Source of the DNA: Trichoplusia ni
Lineage: Eukaryota > Arthropoda > Insecta > Lepidoptera > Noctuidae
Assembly: GCF_003590095.1 (NCBI RefSeq)
Contig: NC_039479.1
Coordinates: 3,968,001-4,032,000, forward strand
DNA length: 64,000 bases
Reading direction: 5' to 3'
The first letter of the stretch is position 1, and the number at the start of each line of letters is the position of its first letter. Positions 38,101 through 49,072 of this stretch are shown one piece after another. The position numbers were made by a program, and so were the translations under genes. The notes beneath the pieces were generated by a model that made no database searches, was not told the DNA's origin, and saw nothing but the letters and a program-made list of their open reading frames with translations.

Positions 38101-41100
38101 ATGTCATTTGCCTAAATGAGTTATATCGCTTCGAAAATATTTTTACACGAAAAGCATACAAAATGATGAAGCTAATATGCATTTAAGAATACGGATTTTT
38201 TATACAAATATACGAAAATCATTTTCATTAATTAAATATTTTCTTTCATTTGCACTTTACAAGTGTCACTCGGGACACGTCGCTGTTGTCACCGTCACTC
38301 AAAAGCGTGCTTCCTTCACGTCTCGCTTCGATGCAACTATTCGTCTCCCTAGCCAACTAATCAGTTTTTATGCTACATTCATTAATAACTTCTTTCTTTA
38401 GAATATTTATAATTTTAGATAAGTTGGAATTCTGTCTAGATTGTGCTAGGTTTTACAACTGCTCTGTAGAGTATTTTTGCGACATTTCTTCTTTTTGACT
38501 AAAGCAAATTAAGGGCGATTTGAGGTGCTCTCTTATGTTGCCTGTTGTTTTTGACGTTCAAAAAGTGGTACATTAAACCCTAATTTGAGTAAATGTATTT
38601 TGATTTTAAATTAGGGAATTCTGTAACAGGTGACTTTCAAAAAAGTCTAAAGGGAGAATCTTTTACTCGTAACAATTATCTATAAATGTAATTCTTGAAA
38701 TATGGAAGACTTACTAGCAAAACTTTCAGATGCCAGTCTGCTTTTTCTTATCATTAAATAAATAAGACAATATTTTATAAAAAATTACTACTGCTCGATT
38801 TATAAGTATATTAATAAATTATTATTTTCATTCTCCTAAGTATTTTCTTAAATACTCTGTAATTAACAAGTGAGGACTTGTTATTCTCTGTCAGTCTAAC
38901 TTACTGTTATTTTTCTGTTTAACTGTAATAAGTTTAGGCACTTTCTTCTTAACAACATATTTAAATAACGTATCAAGTAATACTTATTACTATGCTGTTG
39001 CTAGGTCAGTTCTCAACGCTTTTTAACTATTCATGGGACACTGAAAATGAATTGTAATATTCATTTCATTTTACAGCACCTAGCAACTACGTGGTGAGGT
39101 TTTCAGAGGATTTGATCTTAGTTTATTTTCATTTGAGTTTACTAAAGAAGTGGGATAAGCAGAGTTTAAATGTTTTACGTTTTCGATATTTAGAGTTCAG
39201 TTAACATTGTTTTGTCACCGTTTAAAAACTGAACGCGGTTTTATAGCTTTGTGTAAGTTATAATTATTGAATGGTTCGAAAATATGTTACCGATATGAAT
39301 TTATTTCTATTTAAATGTTAAAAAAATACTTTTCATGCTTTCAAAAATAGATCTTAGAAATTGGATTTTCGTCGAAGTTGGTTGAATTTTATGGTTATTG
39401 GAACTAAAACTATTTTTATTAGAATATCGTTATAATCATTGTTCAAATCAAAATCGAAATGTATTTATTTGAAGTGAGCCTTTTCAGGCACTTTCTAAAC
39501 ATTTATTTTGATTCTAGTTACGTTAGTTGATTCTATTTAGTTATTATATTGTAAATGAATAAAACAGTTAAATACGTGAGGGGTTAAAAAATCGATTTGA
39601 CATTTATTATAAGGAGTCAAAACAAACAGCTGAATCTCAAGCAAGTTTCAGTAATATTAAGTGAGGAGAGGAAAAAAACGTAATATTCACAGTTCGTAAA
39701 AAGCAACTTTTTCCTTATTTTTTTTCTCAGAAACTGAGGAATATGTTTAATTCAGATATTTATAACTAAACTCTTTATGAGAGTTTAATTGCTTCTAAGA
39801 TACGAAGGTTGATGTCTATGACTGTATAGATATTAGTCAGAGACAACTTTTTCCTCATGCGGACGATTAATAAATGTCTCAGCTTTAAATTTATTGATAA
39901 CTTTTTTTTAACATTTGACGGATGGCGGTAAATATTATAGGTACTTTAGTTTCTGAGAAAGAGATCTTGGTTTTAGAGTAATTAGATAAAAGGTAATTCA
40001 ATTTTGTTTGATGTTTGTTCTGAATAACAAAGCTTTAAGACTTGAAATAGGAATAAGGCTGTATAGATTTATTGTAAGTCCTATCGAATCGCAAAAACAT
40101 TTGAATAAGAGTTTCATATGTTTTTTATTTTAATTTAAGGAAGTTTTTAGTTGGCACAAATGTGTTTAAAAGAGGTGTTATTATTACTATATTAATTTTA
40201 CTATATTATATAATATTACTTTTACTTTAAGTGTTTGATACTTTTAATGCTTTCCGCACTTAGCGTCAAGCAGAACTATGTTTTGTAAGGAAAGAGAACT
40301 AACTAAGATATAGTTTAGTCTGGTGAAATTAATGTTTTTGATTAAAAGTGTTTAATAAATTTTTGGTATTTTTTTACTTTGGCACTTGAGGATACAGTTT
40401 TTAAACTTATTTAATTTTTGACAAGAATTTAGACAAAATCTTTTTAGCACATATATACACACAAATTTATGTTTTTAGAAATGCTTCATCCAAAAATAGT
40501 TTTTTACGGAATATACCTGTAAAGTTCTTTTAAAAGTTTTTTAGCACTTAAAAATGAATAAACATTTTTTATAGTGCGAAATATATGACTGGAATTGTTA
40601 CAAAAACACTTCAGTATAATATCAGTAACGATCCTAAAAAGTTTTGTTAAAACCAAATATTTATTGAATAAAAGCCTGGTTTGATAAAAGTCGCAACATT
40701 TATACGATATTATTATAAGTTTGGACATTTAAAACGGTCCGTCTGACGCGTAACGCCGCGCGGAAGCCGTCCCACCGGTCTCACCGCCTTACTTATCACA
40801 TGTCGCGATTAATTCATCCCAATTAATTATACTCTACCTACACACACAAATAAACACTCCCAACCTAATAATATATTAGAATCACACACGCTATTTATTA
40901 TCTCACATGTTTAAATTCCAAAATAACTTTACAAAAGCACACGACAGATAAAACGGTCAGGTGAAACAATGAACACATGCAGCTGTGCCAAATGATCTCA
41001 ATACACAATAACGTACCCATATAGAAAGTGAGAAAACGAGGACCTTGCCAAATAACCTTATGAATATCAAACACGCTGAATGTTCACCAAATCGAAAACT

Positions 41101-41552
41101 TCTATAACCCTACTGAAAGTTTAGGAAACTTCTAAAACTTTAAAACTTTTCACTGATACTGTTTTATTCGGCGGAAATCAACTTAATAATATCAAAACGA
41201 ATGCTGTAAACTTTACGGAGTGCAATTTCCCGAACGCGTAAAAACTTTAAGTATAAGCAACTTTTTACACTCGGCCTACAGTACTTTAACGAAATTATAA
41301 TAAACTTATGGTAAGGTAATTTACTTTGCGCTTTCAGTAAACCGAACGTTACTTGAAAACTTGTACATGTAAGAAACTTTTCGTGTTACCGGGTGAATAA
41401 TTTGAATTTAAAAGTTTACGAAATGCAGTTTTTCGAGCAAAGTATCGACAAGTGGTGTGTGACCGGTGTAAGTATAGAATGCAATGCTCACCTGCTGCCG
41501 GGCGCGCAAGCACGAGCGGCAGCACGAGCAGCGGCAGCAAGGGCAGCCGCAT
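14080..41552 (-). CDS. Fs: Follistatin, complete, six coding exons
   Basis: Follistatin is a secreted glycoprotein that binds and blocks activin-type and some BMP-type TGF-beta ligands outside the cell. Coding exons are 41492-41552, 27360-27551, 22659-22868, 15245-15460, 14609-14830 and 14080-14153; they join into 324 residues. Residues 1 to about 20 form a Leu-rich signal peptide. Residues 21-84 are the N-terminal domain with six Cys (GICW, GGRC, AECC, VSCVAC). Residues 85-154, 155-226 and 227-300 are three follistatin modules, each with an EGF-like half and a Kazal-like half and ten Cys (typical words GSDGRTYPSLC, VDGRTYAGAC, GSDRRTYPSWC). The 24-residue tail has an N-glycosylation sequon (NIT, 304-306) and no acidic stretch. 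All five introns are phase 1, one module per exon, as in vertebrate FST. FS1 is rich in Arg, as expected for heparan sulphate binding. Length is near human FST317. Confidence 0.96.
14154..14608 (-). other. Follistatin intron 5
   Basis: 455 bp. A stretch at about 14340-14570 is less AT-rich than the rest and looks like an unidentified repeat fragment; no coding or RNA signal was found. Confidence 0.4.
14609..14830 (-). CDS. Fs: Follistatin exon 5 (FS3 module)
   Basis: 222 bp, phase 1-1, residues 227-300. Ten Cys are present, with CGSDRRTYPSWC in the Kazal half and an NAT sequon at residues 228-230. The acceptor is TTTCCAG and the donor is AAAG|GTACGC. Confidence 0.95.
14831..15244 (-). other. 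Follistatin intron 4
   Basis: 414 bp of AT-rich sequence; nothing else recognised. Confidence 0.5.
15245..15460 (-). CDS. Fs: Follistatin exon 4 (FS2 module)
   Basis: 216 bp, phase 1-1, residues 155-226. Ten Cys are present; PVCAVDGRTYAGAC marks the Kazal half and LAYRGPC its end. The acceptor is TTATTCTAG and the donor is ATAG|GTAATT. Confidence 0.95.
18896..18995 (+). repeat. Helitron-like element fragment (5' end)
   Basis: It begins ACTAATATTATAAAGCTGAA and continues through TTGGTCCGATTTGAAAAAAT, matching the 5' part of 60512-60732. The GTTT run and the 3' end are missing. Confidence 0.55.
19351..19505 (+). repeat. Helitron-like element fragment (second subfamily)
   Basis: It begins at A|TCATACTAATG, continues with GCGAAAGTATGACAGTG and CCTTTTCACGCT, and ends in a TTTTTATCC stretch. 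It matches the reverse of 24524-24749. The 3' end is lost. Confidence 0.5.
20260..20600. promoter_or_regulatory. GC-raised non-coding block in follistatin intron 3
   Basis: A dense stretch of CpG-containing sequence, with a CCCGGCTTCAAGGAACCGGG hairpin at about 20395-20415, lies in AT-rich surroundings. It has no open frame of note and no repeat match seen. A regulatory role is only a possibility. Confidence 0.2.
21300..21500 (+). mobile_element. tRNA-derived SINE
   Basis: It starts near GGATAGCCGACTAGTTGAGG (A-box region). The B-box-like core is GAGTTCGACCC at about 21354-21365. The body contains ACAAGCATTTGTGTGAT and GTCTGGGTGTCTTTGTGTG. It ends CGGGAGACGTAAAAAAAA, an A-rich tail. Three related copies lie at 48080, 60298 and 63597. 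Confidence 0.75.
22659..22868 (-). CDS. Fs: Follistatin exon 3 (FS1 module)
   Basis: 210 bp, phase 1-1, residues 85-154. Ten Cys are present, with VVCGSDGRTYPSLC. Arg-rich stretches (GSGRRCVVRGGRARC and RLRRRACRRPAK) correspond to the heparin-binding module of vertebrate follistatin. The acceptor is TCTTCCAG and the donor is CAAG|GTGAGT. Confidence 0.95.
24300..25145. mobile_element. Non-autonomous hAT transposon with 8-bp target duplication
   Basis: The ends are perfect 17-bp inverted repeats, TAGAGATGCGCCGAATA at 24300 and its complement ending at 25145. Both sides are flanked by ATAAATAT (24292-24299 and 25146-25153), the 8-bp duplication expected of hAT transposases. Subterminal DNA is full of CCGAATA words in both orientations, a usual pattern of transposase-binding repeats. 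No transposase frame is present, so it depends on another copy. Without the nested insertion it is 620 bp. Confidence 0.9.
24524..24749 (-). mobile_element. Helitron-like non-autonomous element nested in the hAT element
   Basis: On the minus strand the element runs from TC to CTAG and lies between A and T, as Helitron insertions do. It starts TCCCTACTATAATATTATAA and contains ACCACTGAACTGATTTTAAT. The 226 bp have no coding capacity. Its position inside the hAT element shows that it inserted later. Confidence 0.7.
27360..27551 (-). CDS. Fs: Follistatin exon 2 (N-terminal domain)
   Basis: 192 bp, phase 1-1, residues 21-84. It encodes GICWTGMDRGGRC, AECC and IFFYKVLSGGVSCVAC, in the same order and Cys spacing as the N-terminal domain of vertebrate follistatin, which wraps the ligand's receptor site. 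The acceptor is TCCATTAG and the donor is GCAG|GTACAT. Confidence 0.95.
28030..28250. promoter_or_regulatory. CpG-rich island in follistatin intron 1
   Basis: A run of GC-only words (GCCGCCGCCGCGCGCCGCCC and similar) lies 0.5-0.7 kb upstream of exon 2 in gene orientation. A TGACTCA AP-1-like site is present on the minus strand at about 28114. No first exon with a signal peptide was found. It may be an alternative promoter or an enhancer. Confidence 0.35.
31999..32026 (+). repeat. GAAA microsatellite
   Basis: Seven tandem GAAA units follow a degraded dispersed repeat. Confidence 0.9.
35265..35312 (+). repeat. Short tandem repeat, ATCATACATTAT type
   Basis: Roughly four imperfect units of CATACATTATAT alternate with TATA-rich spacer. 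Confidence 0.7.
37445..37502. repeat. Inverted repeat enclosing GC-rich core
   Basis: GTTGGTCGGC (37445-37454) and GCCGACCAAC (37493-37502) are exact complements. Between them lies GGCAGCCGCCAGCC, which also occurs at 34287-34300. Confidence 0.7.
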
Positions 41553-41915
41553 GCTCCCGCTAGCGTCGCATGCCGGCGCGTGCGGCGCTCTGCGCTCCAC
41601 GCCGGCCGCCGCGGCACTGGGCCGGCTGCGAGCGGGCGCGCCGCCGCGCACGTGCGCGCACACCCACCGCACACACGTGCCGCGCCTCCTGCAACAAGTG
41701 ACCGCTGCACCTCCCCGGCCACGCATCCGACGCTGTACCCCTGCGGAGAGCCGACGCAGACTGAGCGCGGCGAGGCGCGCGCGGCCGAGCGCCCGCCGGT
41801 GCAAGTGCAGCCCCAAGCGCGCGAGTGGTGGAGTGTCGACGACCCGCGCCGCCACGCGACCAGCGGCCTTCCGCCGCCGCCAGAGACGCCGCCACAGATG
41901 CACCACTAACTAACA
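41480..41915 (-). promoter_or_regulatory. CpG island at follistatin exon 1 / 5' UTR
   Basis: About 430 bp of very GC- and CpG-rich DNA cover exon 1 and the presumed 5' UTR. A TATATAA word on the minus strand at about 41968-41977 could be a core promoter element, but the transcription start cannot be fixed from sequence. Confidence 0.5.
41492..41552 (-). CDS. Fs: Follistatin exon 1 (signal peptide)
   Basis: The ATG at 41552-41550 opens MRLPLLPLLVLPLVLARPAA, a typical secretory signal, and the exon ends in phase 1 at GCAG|GTGAGC. The same frame stays open upstream to an ATG at 41906, but that extension is Arg-rich and would bury the signal, so I chose the later start. Confidence 0.85.
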
Positions 41916-44900
41916 CACATTTGCATCTTATTTCCTCTTATCAACTCATTACCGATTTTATCAATTATGTATTATATACCGAGTCACGGACAACAAATAT
42001 CCGAGTGAAGAGTTCCTTTATTTTAATTCCGTTTCAGATTTAAATAATTTATGGGTTACGTAATAACGAGTCACATAGTTGTATTGAAGTTAATCTGATT
42101 AAGCATGCTCAATAATAGCGTTGGATCAATGAACTTCATGTCGGTTAAGCGTTGAAGTCTTTTCAAGGGCGCTTATTACGTTACATTCCTAAAAAACAAG
42201 TTTGTCTTGTGAGATGAAATATTTCGTCTAATTCTGATATTGTTCTAATACTATTTAATTGACTGATTAACCATATTGTATGTTTACTTATGCTCGTGTT
42301 CTACATCTATTTAGGTTAAATTATAATAATTGTATGAAGATTGAGATAAGACACCCAGTCCGCGGAAAAGGGTATATGTTATGCGAATTCTTAAAACATT
42401 TTGTCGTTTATTTCTCGGGCTAATGATTTTGAGAACGCACAGTAGCCGGCCACCGATTATTAGTGGTAATGGTTCAAGAAGTCCGCCTTGATTGCGGGTC
42501 TGCGGCGCGCCGCCGGCGGGGCGCTGGCGACGCGCGACGCGACACACACCATATTATCTACGTCTCGTGATTGACCACTCGACTTGCATTCAACGGTACC
42601 ATCGGATTTAAGACCTCACTCTTCATGCCGAAATGGATCGCTGGCGAAAATGTTCTTTTAATTATAATCATAAAATATTCTTTGATACTGCACAAAGTAT
42701 CACTAACCGCCTATACCTATACGTTTTTCTGCATAATAAGCAGGTACGAACTACGTGTACGAATGTTATAGGTATCATTAGTATCTGTCAAATTAAATGG
42801 TCACAAACACAGTCGTTCGTGATTATCGTGTCCTTTTCCATGTAAATGTCATTTTTTGTCTATCCGCAAAAAAATGAGTGAGCGACTTTGATGTATGCAC
42901 GAGATGCATCTAGTTTGCAGACAAATGTCATAATTTATGTAGCATTCTCAGAAAAAATAAAGGAAGAATTCAAAAATGGAATAACTAACCAGACAGTGAG
43001 TCATGATTATGCAAAAAGGTTTTATGCTAGTGATTAGCAGTTAAGTTCTAATGTGTCTGTGGGTCTGTCTATAAATCATTATTATGAGGTGCTTGTACAG
43101 ATACTCATGTTTATCCCCGTTTTACTTTATCAAATAACGTTAGTTATTTAATTAAGAGTAACATTATAAAAAATAGGAAAACTCGATTTTACATTTCTCA
43201 AATTTCCTTAACGTCATAATAACCTTGTTACGTTTAATGACGTAAGACAGATAGCTACCAAGAGAGCAGCAGACAGCATGTCGGAGACTTTGTCAGACAT
43301 GAGTCAACGTCACTATTTAACAACTATAGTTACGACTGTCATGGTGTGACACTTGTAAGTGGGCACTTATAAGTGTCCAATTAATAATTACTGTAAAGCC
43401 TCATTTGCAGTCGGCGACTTAATATGATTATAAAATTGTAGTGATACAAAAATGCAAAGCGTAGAAAATTTAGAAATGGATTTTTAGTTGTAATATAAGA
43501 CAGAAATAAAAGTTCTAACCATTTTCAATTTCACCAAAATCAGTGCCAATTTCAAGCAGTCAAACCAGACATGCTAATCAAATGCAGATCTGTGTAACAT
43601 CAAATATGTAATCCGACAAAATCTAGACAGATAATATGATATTTTAGTCGGACATATTTATTTAGTTGGAGCTAAGCTAATAATTATAGTGTGTATAGAT
43701 TTATGGAGTGATTGATCACGGGATTCGATTCGTCGGCGGAGCGTAGGCACGCGTAGGTGTGCTGCTCACTCAATTATCTATTTATTGCAGGGTTGTGTTG
43801 TATAGAATACCTAGAATTATGTTATGTAATAATATATAGGATGACCTAAATTTTAAACTAGTTGACAAAAATGTAAAAGTCGCTCTTTGATAACCCGACA
43901 AGGGCCTTGAGGGAGAAGAGACCCTAAGATCATAATAAAAGAAGTTATAGTAAAAAAAAAACAAACGATATCGGAACCATGGTGCTATTTAATTTATTTA
44001 ATCTATTGGAAAATATTCACGTTCAGAATGAAAAGGGAAATAAAACACAAATTCTGAATGTTTCTTTGCTTTGCTTTGTTTTAGAGAAAAAACTAACAAT
44101 ATGATTTTTATCATCGTTCAAATTAAACCCTCATTCAAAAATAAGAACTAACAAAAACATAATTAAATAAAGAATAACAAAAAAAGAAGACCCGTTCCTT
44201 ATTTAATTTAAAATTTCCTGTGCATTTCGTGAAAACCGTTGGGTGACCTGTGCAAGGCTGCCAGTAATTGCACAAATGACAGACTTTACATTTCCGCCTC
44301 CGTGATCCCCAATCATGTCATGTGTTCCATTTCGTTAATTTCGCAAATAATACACGAACCGAAACGCGAATGTATAATTTTCGAAATTACTCTTCATTTA
44401 TGTTGGTTTACGTTTCTATTGCTTACTTGTTATTGTAATATAAGTTTAACATAACATTTAATGTTTGCAAGTTATTTGCATGTCTATTTGTTTATTTTGC
44501 TCCGGATTCCGGGATGCGTTTAGGGCAGAGCGAATGTTACGTGAGTTTACACTAATGCTATGCTGCGGGTGTTGCCGTAAATCTGCAAAATCTAGTTCGC
44601 CGCTATAAAGTCGTTTGAAGTTTCTGTGTTTAGCAGATGCTGTGATTTTGACAGGGTTTTAGTGGTTTTCAATGAAGATATATAGATTATAGACAGTTTC
44701 GATATTTAAAATGATTGAGTTTCTCTATATTCTGGGTATGATTGAAATGTTTTTTTGGGTTGCGTAGTCGGAATGTATGTAAAGCTCGGGTGAATGCTGT
44801 CTCCTTATTGGGGAAGGGGGTTAGGCTTCCGGCTCTCCTGTGGCCGTGTGAAACTTACTCAGAATGTTGTCAATGCACTATGGACAGATCTGTGAGAGAG

Positions 44901-46475
44901 TGGCGTTTCTACGGCCATAGAGCATTATTACTTTTTATGGACGATAATTCGAAAAAAAATCATCATATAAACGAGCAAGCAATTCTTGGGTCTTTTTAAG
45001 CAGTTTAAAAATAACTCCGACCAACAAATCACAATATAAATGGGTCAAATTCCTGACTATACTTGGCTTCTTATTGGGCTTACTTTGTTGCAACAAGCCT
45101 TTTAAGGTCTGTGCGCTTATTGAGTCTTTAATTTAACAGGCTCATTTTTTTAAATAGATTAATCTGGAATATCTTATAATTTTCAGGAATAAAAATAGCA
45201 TATATGTTACATACGATCGAATTGAGTGACCTCCTTTTTTTAAAGTCGGGTAAAAAAATTGTAACTATGTATTTTTTTTTTACAAATTTCGACATCTTAT
45301 TCGATCACAGTCGATCTACTATTTTTCGACATATTCTCGCCCTTAAGAAAGTTTGTCAAACGAAATTAGACCTTAGTTGTTATTAAGATAATTAGCTGTC
45401 TCTAATAAGATTCTTAATAGTTCTGGGATAAAGGTGAAATACAATGCATCGTCCTTGAACACTTGTTCATATTGGTGGTCTGCACCAATTTAACTAACTC
45501 AATAACATACCTTTAGAAATCGTTACGTAAAATAGAGTTAGCTTGCTCTGCTGTGAGTTTATTCGCAATTTCTTCTCCATAGCTGGAGCACTTAGGAAGT
45601 GCTCAAAGCCGGGAGATAAGGGGTGTTGTATTTTGTAACGTTCAAAACATGCTACTTGGCAACCTATCTTAATTATCTAATTTTGATTTAATCTAGCAAT
45701 TTGTAGTTTTTATACTTAATTTCCGCGGTGCATGGCAACTTGGGCCTCACTCAGTTGCTATTGTCTTTTCTCAGCTGTAGCATACCTCTTGTTTTTGTCT
45801 CCCGCTTATTGTGCAGGGGATTGGAAAATCCTACTTCTTCTAATTAATTTCGATGCGAGTTCCAAGACCGAAAATCATATACCTGGGACTTACCGATTTA
45901 GGTGGTTTTCGTTGTTGATATTGGTTTACAGGAGTTGCAATGATGGGCATGTGGGCCTAAACAAAGATAACAAAATACGTAGTTTATTATTCTGAGCACA
46001 ACCCTAATCTTAGTGCTAATAGTGTTGAGCAATCCGTGTGTTTATAATCGGAGTCCCGTCCGTCTGTCTGACGCGCTCTATTTCACCCCACGTATAATTA
46101 CACCTTTTATACGTCAAGAAACAATTTAAATAACATAATGCTTTCAATAAGCATGTGTAAATTTAATTTTGAACCGTGCCAGATATACTTTGACTGTTGA
46201 CACTCTTCTAAGGCTAAAATGTAATGGATTTATAGTTACTTGCCATTTGCACTAATCAATATAAATGCACCAGAAAGTTTTATGAAATGTTGCTTATAAA
46301 GGCAAGAAAGATAATAGCGAGAGAAAATCTGTTTACCGAAATGTAATTAAAAATCGCCAGCCCGCAAGTTAATTGCAAAGGAAGTGAATTGACGACGCAA
46401 AATTTTATTCGTCAACTTTCAAAAATATCTTTGCAAAAATCGTTGAGAAGATCAGCTTATTACATTTTTATAATA

Positions 46476-46740
46476 CTAGCTGTTGTCCGCGACTTCGTCC
46501 CCGTGGGTAGAAGATGTAAGTTATGATTTATACCTGCCCTATTTTTCACATTTTCCATTGTATCTTCGCTCCTATTAGTCGCAGCTTGATGGTTTATAGC
46601 CTAAAGCCTTCCTCGATGAATGGTCTATTCAACACAAAAAGAATTTTTCAATTTGGACCAGTAGTTCCTGAGATTAGCGCGTTCATACAAACAAACAAAC
46701 AAACAAACAAACTCTTCAGCTTTATATATTAGTAGGTATA
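46476..46740 (-). mobile_element. Helitron-like non-autonomous element with GTTT run
   Basis: The minus strand ends ACAGCTAG|T at 46476 and begins near TACTAATATATAAAGCTGAA at about 46735. It carries a GTTT run (read as CAAA at 46687-46711) and the ACTACTGGTCCAAATTGAAA stretch. It is the reverse-oriented sister of 60512-60732. Confidence 0.7.
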
Positions 46741-47010
46741 GGTATAGTAGTATAGTATAGAGTATAGATATACTATGGCTAATCAAAAAAAAAATACCGT
46801 TCATTCCGATTTTACGATTTTATGAAAGACCGTTACATTGTGTCTTGCAAATGAAGTGTTAACTACTTTATTTCCCATATTAGTTAATACAGTTACCCAG
46901 TTCATGCGTTTCTAGGCGACCGCCTAACACAAATCTCTAAAAGGAATAAAGTATGTGGATATATTTAAATTTCCTCTCAGCTAATGTCGTTTGGACCAAA
47001 TTAGTATGAA

Positions 47011-47302
47011 CTAGCTGATACCCGCGGGTCCGCTCGCTACAAATCGAAAATTACGGGAACGAAAAATCGGTATATAAATTGATCCTGGTCATGAACTATC
47101 ATAGTGTACCAAGTTTCGTCTAAATCCGTTCAGTGGTTTTTGCGTGAAAAAGGCACATTTCGTACATTTTAGAGCCTATGTGTTAGCCAAGTTGTCACCT
47201 ATTTCCATACTTAGTTACATCGAAATAAGTCCAGCCGTTTCGGCGTAAGGTGGTAACAAACAACCACCCATACAAACTTTCGCGTTTATAATAGTAGTTA
47301 GA
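47011..47302 (-). mobile_element. Helitron-like non-autonomous element
   Basis: On the minus strand it runs from A|TCTAACTACTATTATAAACG to ATCAGCTAG|T, 292 bp, with ACCACTGAACGGATTTAGAC inside. The ends and A/T insertion site match the other copies. Part of it recurs, diverged, at 47661-47770. Confidence 0.65.
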
Positions 47303-47660
47303 TAAGTAGTGACAGATTAGTCTGGGACATACTTCCACGTACTACTGCCAAATTAGTTGCATACTATGATTGATAAATGCTGGAGATTCGTTGAATACGT
47401 TTTAATGAACTTGACCTGAAGGTCCTATGCAGGTCTATTCTATATATCTACGTACGTTAAATACACATACTTAAATATAATAATTGAAATTTAATTAATA
47501 TAATTTCCTTTTTTGAAAGGTAGACGTTTAATATTCGCGAGTTAAGTGTTCCATTACAATAAAGCCTGGTTTTATGGACGTATTTCTGTTAAAATTTGCA
47601 AAAATGTTTGAATCGATTGCATGATTTTTTGGAACGAATGTAAATTGATACACTGTAGAC

Positions 47661-47770
47661 AGAGCTAGCCAAGTTGTCAGCTATTTTTATTCTCATTTTA
47701 TCGAAATCGGTCGAATCGATTGTGAAGTGGTAACACAAGAACATAAACTTTCGCTTTTGAGATGATGTAA
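47661..47770 (-). repeat. Fragment related to 47175-47302
   Basis: GCCAAGTTGTCAGCTATTTT and AAACTTTCGC are shared with the neighbouring element, with a similar GTGGTAACA in between. Confidence 0.5.
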
Positions 47771-48079
47771 AATATTAATAATTATCTAAAATAGTATATT
47801 CTCTCTACTGTTAGCTAGTCCCATTCCATTTAGCTATCTTCGCTGGCACTTCGATACTCCCAACAATCCTCAACTACCAATGAATTATGACACTAACTCG
47901 CAGGTATGAATAAGATTCATCCACAAACATGCATCAACAGGCCCATGCCATAGTGAATTACATCACAATATGCGAGGAATCTACTTGAGATCCCTTAAAA
48001 CACGGAAATGCATGATGTAGTATTCTTGGACGAGAACACATTGCTATAGCTTATTTTAGACTGGAATTATTTGACTGCA

Positions 48080-48285
48080 TGAATAGCCGACTGGTTGAGG
48101 CCATCACGCCAAACCCACTGTGCGCGACCTGTCGCGGGTTCGAACCCCGCGTAGCGTTTGTGTGATCAATGAATTCTTGGCCTGCGTCTTGTTCCTCTTT
48201 GTGCATATGAACTGAATGAATCTGCGGAATCTGCGTCACAAGGATTGAATTCCTGAATACAAGAGTCGTTATATAAAAAAAGGTT
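48080..48285 (+). mobile_element. tRNA-derived SINE
   Basis: It contains GAATAGCCGACTGGTTGAGG, a perfect B-box-like palindrome GCGGGTTCGAACCCCGC at 48134-48150, GTTTGTGTGATCAATGAATT, and an A-rich end. It is not a functional tRNA because the acceptor and anticodon arms do not form. Confidence 0.75.
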
Positions 48286-49072
48286 ATATTGTAAATACCT
48301 TGTTTTTAGTACACTATGTGACTCGAATTGAAATTCTAGAAATACAAGGATTGTTACAAATATATGTTTTAGCACGCTGCAACTTTAATTATAAGTAATT
48401 AAATTTATAATAAGCTATGTGGCGTGACCTAGTAATTGTAAGAAAAACTCGTTTAGCAGTACCGCGTAACTTAGAAGGCCTTAGTTATTAATACTTATAG
48501 AATACCAAAGTCCGTTTAATAGTTGTTATTTTTATGGTAAAGAATGTTATTATAGGTAATGCTAGTCGTAGTTTTTAAAAACCGATTTCTTGTCATATAT
48601 ACCTACCTACTGTTCTGTGTAGTATATGTGTGCTGTTGTCATTTCAATTTGAATTCCGTTCAGGCGGGATGAAGTACCAAAAAATATACATAGGAAAATT
48701 TCATTCATAGATCTTAGATATTTATACTTAGCATTTTTTTTGCTCTACACTTTCCTTATACTATTTTCCGAGAACATTTAACCTGTAATTTTCTTAGTAT
48801 TAGACCACCAAAGTGAATGCTAATTATGATTAGTTTGAAGAACAAAAATAATTTAAGAAGAGTTGCCAAGTAGGCGGGTTTCTACACTATCTGCTATAGG
48901 TCTATACAATACAACAGAAACTGTGATGTATTTATGGTTTGCTATTTAATTGAGATCATTATTTTCAAGTGGCTATATTTTCGCAAAACTAAAATATTTT
49001 CAATTCCCAATAAGTATGTTTGCAGTAATTCAGTAAAGAGTTTGTTTATGTGACGAAACGATCATTCTATTT

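Larger units (their letters stand above)
27552..41491 (-). other. Follistatin intron 1
   Basis: 13.9 kb of mostly AT-rich DNA. GC-rich patches lie at 28030-28250, 33050-33150, 34285-34312, 35400-35480, 35930-36190 and 37445-37502. A GAAA microsatellite lies at 31999-32026, with a decayed GGGCTCCG repeat just before it (31930-31975). A tandem ATCATACATTAT repeat lies at about 35265-35312. A 133-codon minus-strand frame at 30016-30417 is the longest outside the genes, but resembles nothing known. The length and patches fit a developmentally regulated gene. Confidence 0.45.

Noticed and set aside
44742..44999. 85-codon plus-strand frame
   Set aside because: No recognisable domain, poor codon pattern and no supporting splice sites.
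45732..45995. 87-codon plus-strand frame beginning like a signal peptide
   Set aside because: After the hydrophobic start nothing protein-like follows, and there is no Cys pattern or partner exon.
46687..46711. CAAA microsatellite as a separate feature
   Set aside because: It is an internal part of the Helitron-like element and occurs as GTTT in the sister copy at 60541.
48134..48150. Possible tRNA gene
   Set aside because: Only the B-box region is tRNA-like; the acceptor and anticodon stems cannot form and related copies exist, so it is a SINE.
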